From Zopfochytrium polystomum (Eukaryota > Chytridiomycota > Chytridiomycetes > Chytridiales > Chytridiaceae): DNA of 64,000 nt. The DNA is taken from contig JAIVFJ010000292.1 of the NCBI GenBank assembly GCA_025765615.1, positions 1-64,000 on the forward strand, written 5' to 3'. The notes beneath the pieces were generated by a model, which saw only the letters and a list, made by a program, of their open reading frames with translations, had not been told where the DNA came from and did no database searches. Made by a program: the position numbers and the translations under genes. Every line of letters begins with the position of its first letter. The first letter of the stretch is position 1. Below are positions 43,279 through 55,147 of the stretch, in pieces.

Positions 43279-44040
43279 ATGCAGCCCGAACCGCGGGTCT
43301 TGATCGCGACCCGCCTGTCCACGCTGGTCGGCGACCACACCAAGATCCTCGAGCACATCGACCAGACGATCGACGACGCCGACTCGGTGGTCAACGACCT
43401 CCTCGACCACGTCGACTGGATCAGAAAGAACCCGTCGCTCGCCCTCGCCGCCGCCGCATCGGCCCCGAAGAAGCCGCCGCCTCCGCAGCAACGCGGCGGG
43501 GGCGGCGGCGGCAGGAGGTCGACCGCCACCCCGGGCCGCGGCCGCGGCGCGACCGTCATCGACGACGACGACGACGACGACGACGATGAAAACGACAACG
43601 ACAACAGTAAAAACAACCACAACGACACCGCCCCCCTCGTCCACGCCGCCGCAGAGGACGCAGACGCCCTCCTCGCCGGCTACCAGGACATGCTCGACCT
43701 GCAAGCCCTCGTCCGCGCCCAGCGCGACGCCGTCGACACCGTCCGCACCCGCCTCGCCGCCGGCCTGTGCCCCGACGGCTCCGCCCCCGCTCCCGACCCG
43801 GAACCGGCCGCTGCCGACGACGACGAGGACGGCGAGGACGCCCCCGCCGCCGCTGCGGCGGCGGATCCCGTCTCCGCCGCGACCGTCTTCCGCAGAGAGG
43901 TCGAGCGGCAAATGGCAGAGTTTAGGGCCGCCCCGACCGCAAAGAGGTACAAGGCCGCAAACGACTTTGTCGCGCTGAAGAGGAAGGTGTGGGAGATTGA
44001 GCACGATGCGGTGAGTGGTTTCTGTGCGTGCTGGCTGTGT

Positions 44041-44082
<42 letters not shown>

Positions 44083-44582
44083 TATGCGTACCTCCCTCCT
44101 CCACCGTCAACCGCACTGATACAAAAAAATAAAAATTAAAAAAATAGCCGTTCGAAATGGACGACGACGGCGAAGACTCGGACATTGCCGTCGTCGACGA
44201 ACACGAGTCGTTCAACTGCCCCATCACGGTGAGGCCCCCCTCGCCCCAGTTTCTCTTTTCCCCAACCCCACTCACCACAAAAAAAAAAATATAACATAAT
44301 CCCCCACACAACACACACACACACAAACAAAAAAAGACCGCCCCCATGACCGACCCCTACACCTCCAAGCTCTGCAAGCACTCGTACTCGTCCGCCGTCG
44401 TCGAGCTCCTCCGCCGCGACCGCGACGGCCGCATCGAGTGCCCCGTCGCCGGCTGCAACAAGTACGTCCGCATGTCCGACCTCTTCAAGAACAAGGCCCT
44501 CGCGAAAAAGATTGAAAGGCACAATAGAAAGAGGGAGATCAGGGAGGCCGAGGAGGACGACGGCGGCGCTGTCGGGATTTGA
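43279..44582 (+). CDS. NSE2: SP-RING SUMO ligase, Nse2/Mms21 type (SMC5/6 complex)
   Basis: Three exons, 43279-44010, 44148-44228 and 44337-44582, join in phase for 352 residues. The C-terminus has an SP-RING: FNCPIT, then MTDPYTSKLCKHSY and ECPVAGCNKYVRMSDL. This lacks the first zinc pair of a normal RING, as in Nse2. The N-terminal half is helical with long Gly/Asp runs and an acidic stretch. Nse2 attaches to Smc5 and sumoylates repair proteins in the nucleus; that is family knowledge. Both introns end in A-rich sequence with no pyrimidine tract (AAAAAAATAG and AAAAAAAG). Intron 1 holds a (GT)n repeat. The length is above the usual because of low-complexity inserts. Confidence 0.85.
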
Positions 44583-45124
44583 GGGCGCGGGAGGGGGGGA
44601 GAGTGAGACGTGGGCGCGCGGCGGGTGTAGGGCTGCAGGGGTTTTTGTGCGAAAATAAAATAAAACAAAACACAGACGCACCTACGCGACGGGGAGGGGA
44701 GTATCGTTTGAATAGTGTAACTCTGTCCCTATTAGAACCCTTTGGGAACAAAGAAGGAAACGAGGGAGGATGTACGGTCTGAGGGAAATACTGTGGATTC
44801 GGCTGGCTACCCATCTGGCGGGCCCCCATTGTGCCCTCTGCTTCCTATACTGTCTTATTCTTAAAAAGTAGGGAACGAAATGGGAAAACAAGAGTAACAA
44901 CGAAAGAAGAAAAAAAAAATTCAGGCCAAGGCGAGAAGAAAGAAGCAACGAAAAAAAAAGAAGAAAAAAAAATCAAGCCGAGTTGACCAGAAAGAAGAAG
45001 GAATAAAAAAAGGTCGCAAACCATAAGAAAACGGGAGGCACCAGCGAAATTCCGGACGCAGAACGCCGCACCCCCCCCCAACCACCCTCCCGCTCCCACC
45101 CCCAAACAACACCACCCCCTCGTT
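44583..45124. other. Convergent intergenic region
   Basis: Between the Nse2 gene and the 3' end of the eIF2A gene. A-rich stretches (44887-44985) and a C-run near 45070. No gene seen. Confidence 0.5.
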
Positions 45125-47880
45125 TTACAACGACTGCAGCTCCAGATTGACCGCCTCCAGCTGCTTCCGCAGCGCCTCCTCGTTCTCCATCTTTGTCAGC
45201 TGCGTAAGCTCCAGCGGCTCCCCGCGCTCCTTCTTGCCCTTGATCTCGTTGATTTGCTTCAGCTTCTTGTTCAGCGACTTGACCTTCTTCTCGAGCTCGG
45301 CCTGCCGCGCTACTTCTTCGGTCGGCACAAACGCGGGCGGCGCCGGCGGCGCCGGCTCCGCTGGGACGGGCGGGGCGGCGGGCGGGGCGGCGGCCGCTGG
45401 GGCCGCTGCGGCGGCGGCGGTCGTGGAGTTGCCGTTGGCGGATTGCTTCTTGTTCGCTTTGGCTAAAAAGCCCGTTGTGTGTGTGTGTGTGTGTTTGTCG
45501 TGCGTTTGTGTTTTGTGTCAGAGAGCAGTTGGAGCACCGAGGTTGAGACGATTTGGTGGGTTTAGTTTGGTTCGGCTCACAAACAAACACACAAAAAAAC
45601 GTACCTTTCGCTTTGGTAGGTGCGCCTGGAACAACCCTAGTAGGCGCCCCAGGAACTGTCCTGGGAGCTCCAGGCACTGGTTGTTTTGGTGCTCCAGGTA
45701 CTCCTGCGGACTTTGGTGCACCGGGCACTCCTGCCGACTTTGGTGCTCCAGGTACTCCTGCCGACTTCGGTGCTCCTGGCACTCCTGCTGGCTTTTGGGT
45801 TGGAGCGCCGACGACGGGGCCGGTTGGCCTCACAGGCTCGTCCCGGTTCTGCAAAGGGCCGCGTGCCGAAAAAAAACGGAATTGCAGGGTTAGCAACGAA
45901 GCACGTTATATCTGAGCGGGTTACTCAACAGAGAAGAACGAAGGGGTCTCCCGACCCCTCGCCCCGGGGGGCCTGTAGACGCCTTTTGGAGCGGCTGGCG
46001 CTGCAGCCACCTCAATTGGTGGTGGAGGCGGCGACAGGGCTGCCGTCTTCTTTGGCCATTTCAGCGGATCGTCGTACCGCCAAGTCACTTGGTACATCTC
46101 CTTTGCTTCGACGCGGTGGACCAGCGCTCCAGAGTAGTGCCACACTCGCAAACCGTTGTCCACCTTCAGCCTCTTGTAAAGAGTGGCGGTCAGCAAATGC
46201 CGCCCGTCCGGCGCCCACTCGCACACGCTGCAGTTGTCCGCGTGGATAGTCGCCAGCTTGTTAAATGTCAATCGATCCCAAATGTCCACGTCTCCGCGCA
46301 GGTTGCCGAACCCGCCGATCGCAATGAAGCGCCCATGCGGTGAGTACGAAATGGAATTTCGGGGAGCGGAAGGGAAGTTGTAGATTGCGTTTGCGCGGTG
46401 ATCGAAAAGCGTGGCTTGGGCGGGCATGACGCCGTGGATAACGATAAACTCTTTGGAGTTTGGGGACCAGTTGACAGCGTGGATAGGTCCGTCGCCGAGG
46501 TCGACGCGGCAGTCGAAATTGCCAGACATGGAGAGATAGTGGAGAGAAGATTTGCCGTAGTAAGACTGATTGGAGCTGTCAACTTCGGTGTGGGTCCAGG
46601 CGAGGACATTGAGGCCATCCACACTCCATAGGAAATCAACTGAGTCCGCATTGAAAAACGTGCGCTGACCAATGGGGGCCCCATTGACTTTTACGAGGTC
46701 AAACAGCTTAACAGAGGCTGGAGAGCCCTTCTTTTCACCAATGAAAACTGAAATGGCAGTCTTTCCGGATTTGTTGGGGGATATTGAGAAGCCCTTCAGG
46801 TTTTCCGCCTTCAATCGATCGACCACTTTTGGGCGTTGAGCCGACTCAACCTCCTTGGGGTTGAAGAACTGGACCTCGTTCGTCATTTGCTTTGCGAACA
46901 AAGACTCATTTCCGACCCATTGAACGTTCCAACTGGCCTTCCGAAGCCATGGTCAGCACTAACGATGCTGTTGGGGAAACACACAATGCTTACCTGATTC
47001 TTTTGCGGAAAGGCCGCAACAAGCTCAGCCGTCCGAGTGTTCCATATGGACAAATTTCTTGGTGCTTCGTTGTCTCCTTCAGGCTTCACTGAATGGAGCA
47101 GCAAGAATTAGTCAGTGGCAAGTGATCGGGCGGTCGCCGCGAAGAGAGGTACCGTAGCGGATCCAGGTGGAAACGTAGCTTCCTAGTGGCGAAAAGGCCA
47201 GCTCGATAACATTTCGCACGTCCAGGGTTGAAACAGGTTCGATGGTGCGTGCATCTAGAATCTCGACGCTGGCGTCGTTCGTCGTGCGATCATTGGGGAG
47301 AAGTCACGATCAGCGTCCGCAACCAAGGTCACTGAGCTCTGTCAACTCACTTCAATTCAAAGATCAGAGCGAGAAACTTTCCGTCGGGGCTATAGACGAT
47401 CGATCGGGCTTGGTCCGGTCTGAGATTGTGGCAGTTTGGTTAATGACATTAGTATGCAGATCAGAACGCAAATTAAGCCTTCACCTTGACAGCACATCCG
47501 ACCAGTTCCCGGCCGCCTTGGTAGAAACCGAGATGCCAGTATTGGTAAGAACTGCAGGAAATCGAAACGAAAAGGCAAAAGGGATGAGAAAAGGAAGAAA
47601 AGAGCTAGTTAGCGAACTGAACATTGTCACGATCAGCGACCCTAACGCAGCAGATGCGATTCGGGGTAGCTTATTTCACAACCGATCCCTCTTTCCCAGG
47701 CGTGATCGATCGATCGGTCGCAGGCGCGACGCGGCAGTAGCAGCGAGCGTACTTACACGACAGCTGCATCGAGGTATCCTTGCGTGCCGCGTTGCCGCTG
47801 CCGACCGGGGCGGCGGCGGCGGCAGCGGTGGCGGCAGGAGAAGAAGAAAGCGAAGACGACGACGCGACGGCGGCAGCCAT
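45125..47880 (-). CDS. Eukaryotic translation initiation factor 2A
   Basis: Minus-strand exons: 47880-47757, 47551-47485, 47419-47351, about 47277-47153, 47088-46994, 46937-45930, 45848-45605 and 45462-45125, about 690 residues. Beta-propeller (WD40-like) strands are clear: IVYSPDGKFLALIFE, NLSIWNTRTAELVAAFPQKN, SWNVQWVGNESLFAK, IHAVNWSPNSKEFIVIHG, ISYSPHGRFIAIGGFG and CSVCEWAPDGRHLLTATLYK. The order and the C-terminal helical tail (KKVKSLNKKLKQINEIK) match eIF2A, a factor that can bring initiator tRNA to the 40S subunit independently of eIF2. A Pro/Gly/Ala repeat lies between propeller and tail. One junction is odd: the exon starting near 47277 has no AG before it. Overall identification is good. 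Confidence 0.83.
45689..45796 (-). repeat. Four tandem 27-bp units in the eIF2A gene
   Basis: Encodes the nine-residue unit GVPGAPKSA about four times, followed by shorter PGAP variants (PGAPRTVPGAPTRVVPGAP) at 45688-45610. The units are nearly identical in DNA, so recent slippage is likely and copy number may vary between strains. Confidence 0.85.
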
Positions 47881-48775
47881 GTTGTTGTTGTGTTTTCTTT
47901 CTTTCTTTCTTTCTTTTTCTTTCTTTGTTCTTGTTTTTTTTAAGTTTTATTTTTTCTATTTTTTTTTTCACTGTTGTTGTCGTCTCTCACGCCCTGGCAT
48001 TCTCTCTGTCTCTCTGTCTCTCTATCTCCCTCCCACTCTCCCTATTTTGACGCGAACGTCCAACGGGGTGACACGTCAGCCAGCCCAATTGTCCCTTCCA
48101 TTCCAACAGCGGTAGAGTGGGAGCCATTGCCACAGACTGTCAACCCGTTCATCGCTGTTCTGTTGGCGTACCCTCTCGGCATTGGCATGACTACGATTCT
48201 CTCGAAGATTTCCATCTTCGGAGTCTCTCTTAACTGGGGCGAATTCAACTTCAAAAGAGTAGGAGGGTGCTCATCTACCTGTTTTTGCGCGGCGTTGTCA
48301 AGTTAAGTTTCTACAACTGATCAACCGAACAACCGCAACCGCAGCACTACTAATCAAACAAGCCCTCCTTCGCCCCGCTCCGCTCGCAAACGGTGAGGGC
48401 AGCCATCCGTGCGTCAAAGTTGACGGCTGATGTTACCATTGCGAACATAAAATATTGTCTCGCGCATTTGGGGGGGCCGGTGGACAGTAAAAACACTGTC
48501 GAGTGGCTCCTCCCTCCTCGCACCAGCGCATCAAGCGCCCGCTCCTGTATGCGAAAACAGGGTGTCGCCCACTTACCTTTAGTCAAGATCAAATCTCCGT
48601 GGCCATTTTGAAGCGAAAAAAAAAAAATAAAAATAAGAAATAGGAGAAAGTTCTCACGCCAGAAAAAAGAAAGAGAGAACAACAACTACAACAAACAAAC
48701 AACAACAACAACAACAAAAAACGGGAAAAAAAAAAAAGAAAAAAAAAAGCAGCACATCTTTCGCTCCCCCAACCC
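47881..48775. other. Divergent spacer between eIF2A and the ornithine carrier
   Basis: Apart from the OPT fragment, it holds T-rich runs (47889-47970), CT-repeats near 48000-48045 and A-rich/(ACA)n sequence at 48610-48750 just before the carrier start. A minus-strand frame at 48350-48685 is probably chance. Confidence 0.45.
48100..48260 (+). pseudogene. Fragment of an OPT-family oligopeptide transporter
   Basis: The plus-strand frame reads VNPFIAVLLAYPLGIGMTTI then FGVSLNWGEFNFKR. This matches the OPT consensus in which a transmembrane segment ending AYPxG is followed by a phrase of the type SLNPGPFNxKEH. Only this piece is found; neither upstream nor downstream transmembrane segments are visible. 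A truncated gene copy is the likely explanation. It sits between the eIF2A start and the carrier gene. Confidence 0.5.
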
Positions 48776-50425
48776 ATGAGCCTCCCGCAACCGTCCTCCG
48801 CTTCGGCGAGCGGGTCGACGACACTACCCTCATCGGTCGCCCCCGCCGCCGCCGCCGCCGCCGCCGTTTCCGTTTCTGCCTCGGCTGCCGCCGCCGCCGC
48901 CGCCTCGGCTGACAGTGAGTGCGGCCGATCGCTCTAGGATTGTTGGAGTGCTGCAATGAATCATCCCTGGCCACCTCTGCCCTGGTTAAGTTCTGTTCCT
49001 TCCTCCGCCCACCCCACCCCCTCCCCGGTATTTTGTCAGTCAAGATCAAGAAAGCCTCGGGACTCGCAGACCTCGTTTGCGGATCGGTGCGTTATTTTTG
49101 AACTTTGCTCATGCACAGTGTTCTCGACACGTGCTAATCAGTACTGAATGGATGCCCTCCTTGTTCTACCCAATCGCCACTCCAGGTCGCCGGCGTCTCT
49201 GGCAAACTCGTCGAGTACCCGTTCGACACAATAAAGGTGAGCGTGATCGGAGAGAGAGAGTGTGTTGCGATGGAGTGGAGAATGGGCGACAGTGAATGAA
49301 ACCAAGTGCGTGAACGGAAGGGAGAGAAAGGGAGGCGAAAAAGCGGCGAGTGGACGTCCTGACTGACTGTGATCGTGTATAAAAAAGGTTCGACTTCAAA
49401 CTCAGCCGCTTATTGCCTCCGCCTCGTCAGGTCCAATCTTCTCTGGACCGCTCGACTGCTTCGTACGATCGCTCCGGTCGGAAGGGTTTTTCGGACTCTA
49501 CCGCGGCCTCTCGGCTCCACTGGTCGGATCTATGATTGAGAATAGCGGCTTGTTCCTCGCTTACAACCAGGTCCAAACGCTGGTTCGAGCACTGTCGTCT
49601 CCAGAGCGAATTTCGTACGAGCCGCAATCGCAATCCGGGGTTGTCGCATCTGCCCAGCAAGCGCCATTGACCATCCCGCAACTCGCACTCTGCGGAGTTT
49701 TGTCAGGAGCGATAGTTTCGCTTATCTTGACTCCGGTTGAGCTGATAAAGTGCAAACTGCAAGTGCAGGGCCTCGCGCGCATCGACCCTGCGCCTCCGCC
49801 CGGAGCAGCCGCTCAGCGCCCTCAGCAGCAGTACCGCGGCGCTTGGCACATCATCTCACACACCGTCCGCACCCACGGGCTCGCTGGTTTCTATAGGGGA
49901 CACCTTGGAACTCTCCTTCGGGAGGCCGGAGGCGGCGGCGCCTGGTTTGGCGTTTACGAGCTGGTTTGCAAGCACTTTGTCGACCGGCTCAACGCGTCGC
50001 GGGTCGCAAAGGCTGGGGCACCCGCGACATCTGCGACCGTTGTTCCTGACGCGCGATTGAACCGCCACCAACCAGCCCCGCGCGTGGCCACGAAAGAGGA
50101 CCTCCCTATTTGGCAGCTAATGGCGGCTGGCGCCCTGGCAGGCATGGCCTTCAACTTCTCCCTGTACCCGGCCGACGTGATCAAGTCCCGCATGCAGACC
50201 GCAGACGTCGACGTCGTCGCTGGCCCGTCGTCCTCGTCATCGCCTTCGGCAGCGGCTGCATCGGGGGGCCGGAAGGGGTTTGTCCAGGTTGGACGGGAGC
50301 TGTACGCGGCGCAGGGCATCCGAGGGCTGTACCGCGGCTGCGGTATCACGGTCGCTCGGTCGGCGCCGACAAGTGCTGTCATCTTTGCGACGTATGAAAC
50401 ACTCTCGAGGCACATTACCTTTTGA
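48776..50425 (+). CDS. ORT1: Mitochondrial ornithine carrier (SLC25 family, ORT1/ARG11 type)
   Basis: Four exons join in phase: 48776-48914, 49040-49086, 49186-49236 and 49388-50425, giving 424 residues. Three SLC25 repeats are visible with their signatures YPFDTIKVRLQTQP, LTPVELIKCKLQVQG and YPADVIKSRMQT (PxD/ExxK). The phrases YRGLSAPLVGSMIENSGLF and HLGTLLREAGGGGAWFGVYE match yeast Ort1 and its relatives, which exchange ornithine and other basic amino acids across the inner mitochondrial membrane for arginine synthesis. The N-terminal 45 residues are Ala/Ser-rich; low-complexity inserts lie between repeats. The carnitine carrier is the main alternative; the second repeat's PVELIK favours ornithine. 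Confidence 0.85.
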
Positions 50426-53400
50426 GGTGTAGAAGGGCGGGATAGGGTAGGGGGGGGGAGAAGGGGTATTACGTTATGGAATGGCTGCGTATCTTATTTT
50501 GTGGGTTGCTTTTTCCAACTGTTTCCACTCATATTGGGGCACCATACTCTCAACCGCTCCCCGCCCAACCCTCCTTCTATCTATCTATATGTATTTTTGA
50601 ACCCCCCTTTTTTTACCGCATTCGATCCCCCCCGCCCCGCCCATGGTGGTGTAACAAGAACGTGATGCGTCTCGTCGCATACTTCTACACGGCGATGCTC
50701 TGCCTTCCCCCTCCGCCCTTTTGTCTTTCCCCCTCTTCTACTTCTTTACTACTTAGAGCTGACTTCCGATTCTCCCGGTCTGGTTGTTTGTGTAAACCTC
50801 CAGCCCGCCAGCGAGAAAGTGTTAAACCCAAAAAATTGAACCCAAGGGTACATAATACAGTACAAAGGAAAAGAGCAGGAAGCCTTTCTTTTTCTTTTTT
50901 TTTTTTTTTTTTTTTTCTTGTCTGCATCCGCGGCTATTCAGTCAAGCTCTGGGAGCCAAGCAAGCGGAGTTTTTGGTGAGAGGCCCTCTTCGGTTGACTT
51001 TTGTCGTCATTTGAAGGGAGAGGCAAAATCATCGCGAGAAGGTTTGAAGGGACGGACCCCTGAAATGCTTGGGCCATAACGCCCCGACCGAGCTCAACGA
51101 AAACCGTCGTCATTCGGACTATCTCTCCACGTCCATCGGCTTTGCCGTGAAAATAAATGAAAAAAAAAAAAAACATGACTGACTAACAAGGAGGTTGAAG
51201 CACGTGGCCCGCGGAGAGTGCGGGGTGAGGTGTCTTTTCATACTAAATGTTAATACCGCATCGTGATTTCTTGCGACCGCTTCTGTGACCGAGCGACGAC
51301 GTACGTGCCTTGACGTATTAGCGTTTCGGAACCTCCGACGTCCTCGTCTCCGCCATTTCTGCTTCTTTTTTTCCCTACTTTTTTTTTTTTTTTTTTTTTT
51401 TGCTCAAAGCCACTTCCCCGCCAACACTGCGCCACCGCTTTTTCCATTGTGCTCTTCATCTCCGCCGCAGTTACACCAACCTCGTCCCTTACTCGTCATT
51501 AACACATCAACCCCCTCTTCCACCCGGCATTAATAATCCCCCCTTTAACCCACCCCACCACCACCTCTAGCCTTCACAGCACCTACAACGTTATTTTCTA
51601 CACTGCTGCATTTTTTCTTCTTTTTTCTCTATTTTTTTTATTTTTCTTGCCTTTTCTTGTCCCTTTTTTTTTTTTTTTTTTTTTTTTCGTGGTGGCGGTT
51701 TTGGTTTACAATGGGGCCAGTTTGACCAAGATAGAAGCACTTTCCGCCCTCATTTTGCAGGGCAGGAAAAAAAAAAAAAAAAAAAAAAAAACTCGCAGAG
51801 ACAACGGAGACAACGACCGCGGCGGGTGCGGGAGAGTAACCTTGTGGGAGTACCCAACATCGATCGGGAAAGGAAAGAGGAAAATGGGTGGGGGGAGATC
51901 GATTCCGTGTGTGCAAAGCCCCTACACCAAAACCACTCCCCCCCGATGACCTATGTATTAACGGTGCTCAAAATCCCACTTTTGCGATCGAGGATCGAGG
52001 ATCGTTACAGAAATAAAAAAAATAAACAAACTGAAGGAAGAAGACCCTAGCGCGATCGAACGGGTTCAGGGATGAGGCATAACCCTTTTGCTTTGCGTCA
52101 AAGTGGCCCCACCCCCTGTTTCGCTTCTTCCCGGGTTGTTGGAAGGAGGCAGGCGGGGGGGGGGAGGAGGGGCGGGAAATCAACGTGTCGTCGAGCACAC
52201 ACACGGGTCGACATGCGCATCCGTTCGAGTTCTTTTCTCGCCGTTCATTCCCACCCACCCCACCCCCCTTCTCGATCGCTCCCTCCCAGCTCCCCCTCCC
52301 TCTCTCTCTCTCTCTCTCTCACTCACACACGCACACACACTCTCTCTCTCCCGACAGCTCACCCCCGCCGTTCGTTCCCCCCCCCCCACCCCCACACACA
52401 CACATACGCGCACACGCTCGATCGCAGCTTGCACACACAGTCACACCTCGCACACTCAAGCCACTCAACTTCACACACTCACATACGCGGGGGTCGAGAA
52501 GATCGAAAAGAAAAAGAAATGCCGATGCGATGGCCAGCTATCCGTTTTATTTTTTTTTAAATTTTTTTCCCTCTGTCTCTCTCTCTCTCTCGGTTCCATC
52601 CCCGCCTTTCGCGTTTTGGTTGTCTTTGTTGCAATGCTGGGGCAAAACGCGTGACTCGATACTCTTTTTCACGTGTTCACACGAAAAAAAAGACGCGCTG
52701 CTTTCTTTATATGGAGAGGTTTATGGGTTCGGCCCGAGGGGTGGGTAATTAGAGAGAGAGAGAGATAGAGAGAGGGACAGAGAGATGAGGACCAATTTAC
52801 ACGCCGCGAAGACGACTCGAGGCCCAAACTTTTTTTTTCTTCAAAATTTTCTTTTTCCCACCCGTGCCCCCCTAACAGCCCCCCCCAGCTGCTGCTGCTC
52901 CACCTTGCAAACGTAATTTGCAAAAGAGGACCAAAGAAAAAAAAGCCCACTGTGAACGCGTAATTTGGAAATGTTGTTTTTAAGTTTTTTTTTCTCTTTT
53001 CGCGCGAAATTGGGACATGCTGCGAGCTTCCCTTCGTCGCCGCGGGTTAAGGAGAGAGAATGGGTGGCACAGGGGGGGGTGTTCGAAGGTGGAAGAGAGC
53101 AAAGAAGGTGCTTGGGGGGCCAGTCTGCTGCTGTTCTCCTCAACTGCGAAACAAGAGAAAACAAAGCATACCCCGCATTGCGCGTCGTTCACTTAACACC
53201 TCCCCCCCCCTCCCCGGATGGTGGGAGTGGGGTTGCTTACGGTCGCGACACTAACATGATATGCGTAGTCATTTGTCGGGGGAAAGAAGGCGTGGGAACA
53301 ATGGACTGCGAACCCGAAAAAGAAAAAGAAAAAAACGAAGAAAAGGGAAAAGAGAAATTAAGCGAACATGTGACATGTGCGTGCGTGCGCGTTTGTACCT

Positions 53401-53471
53401 GCTTGTGTGCGATGGGTGTGTGTGTGTGTGTGTGTGGGGGGTGGGGTGGGCACATGTGCGGATGCTTCGAC

Positions 53472-53504
<33 letters not shown>

Positions 53505-55147
53505 CTCTATCCCTCTCTCACTCCTCCTACCCTCCCATTGCAAAACCCGCTTCCGCGGCCCCGCATGACCGCGGGCGGCATGCCAACCCTAATCGGGAAA
53601 AGCACTCCGAACCTTGATTTCCTTCCTCATTTGGAGTACGGTCGGGCTCGCTTAATTGTGAAACCGAATACAACTATTAGGCGAGGGGTTCGAACGACTG
53701 GGCGACCTGATTGGTGCAAAGAAATAACATCAGCCAGCCAGCTGCTTAGCTGAGATTGGATTGGTCCACGTTCGTGCCACCCACCCGCGTCTGTCTCGCC
53801 ACCCGCCACCCCACACCCCCCACCCACGCCACCCCCCAACCACGGAAACTTTCGAGCATGGGGGCGGACGTGGTGATGCTGCTCTGCTGCTGCGTTGCTC
53901 GCACACGCACCCCGCATGTAAACGTCCCGTCATTCTCTGGTGGTTGTTCTTTCTCCTCCACCTCCCGTTGGTATTCACACCAATTTTTTTTTTTTCTTGT
54001 TTCGCTTTACGGTTCGCGCGAAACCGTGTATCTATCTTCCTTCTCCTGCCTCTTCCACTCCACTCCTGCACCGTATCCACGAGTGCGAGATGCGTGGCAG
54101 CTAGAGGAGGCTCCTCGTGTTTTCGCCTCTGATATTTTTCTTTTTTTTCTTCTTCCTTTGGAATGAAGCACGTTTAGTTTAGCTGCACTCATATCGCTGA
54201 AGCGATTGCGATCGATTCGACTGCTCAGCAAGGGTTGGGTGGGGTGCAAAAGGATGATCACTGGTGGGGTCGAGAGTGGGACCTGAGGGAATGCGCGAGC
54301 GACAGGGGGAAGGGACAGAAAGCTTTTTGCGGGGGAGGAAATTAAACGCGTCGCGAAAAAAAATCAAGCGAGGGGAGGAATGCGTTGAGAGAGCAAAGCG
54401 ACAGAGAGACAGACTGCCGCAACCGCCGAAACATAGACAGCAGACAGGCAGACAGAAGCTTACTTTCTATTTTTCGCGGTGTGGGGGGCTGCGTGTGCGA
54501 CGCTGTTGACTCAGCAGGGGGGAAAAGCCCAGCAGAGGGAAAACAAAACACAACTTTCGGTCTAAATCGGAGGACGTTCCACAACAGAAAAAGAAAAGAA
54601 AAAAAAAAAGAGAAATGGTGGTGGTGGCGCGGCAGCGGGCGAGGAACAGACCGGTAGACAGACAAAGTGTGGTGGGGCGTGGGAACGCTTCTTCTTGTTC
54701 TTCCCACACGCGTTACACCCACACACACACCCACCCACACACCCACCACCCACCACCCACACACTCACGCCGCACCCCCGCTTGGAATTGTCCCTTTTCT
54801 CAATCACTCACTCGCTCGCTCGCTCGCTCCCTCTCGCTCTCTCTCTCTGTCTGTCTGCCTCTCTCTCTCACTCTCCCACACACACAGAACCCCCTTCCTC
54901 ACACCCCCCCCCTCTCAACCCGATAAAAGGCAACGGTTGCCTCGCCTAGCTCACCGCTTTCTCCATCGACCCACCCTCCTACCTTCCTAGCACTACCTCC
55001 ACGTCCAGTCACACAGCACCGCACCACCACCACCCCTTTCTCCTAACTTCCCCCTTGCCCTCCGAACCCTACCCCATCGTGGCAACGTTCTCCCTCTGCG
55101 CGTCGTTTCGCACGTCATACAAAACAAGGAGATAATTCGTAGAAAGG
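50426..55147. other. Long (4.7 kb) gene-free, repeat-rich region
   Basis: I see no gene. It is dense in simple repeats and tracts: T at 50890-50915, 51380-51401 and 51663-51687; A at 51768-51790; (CT/CA)n near 52295-52340; (GT)n near 53419-53436; (TC)n near 53470-53520; and CACA/CTCT runs at 54719-54890. The longest ORF (52965-53753) consists largely of translated microsatellites. The last few hundred bases are pyrimidine-rich and likely form the kinase promoter and leader. Confidence 0.5.

Noticed and set aside
53670..53705. GGGGTTCGAACGACTGG looking like a tRNA T-loop
   Set aside because: The flanking arms do not pair and no acceptor or anticodon stem can be drawn.
52965..53753. 262-codon ORF on the plus strand
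   Set aside because: It mostly translates GT, TC and GAAAAA repeats; no splice partners, no motif, surrounded by similar repeats.
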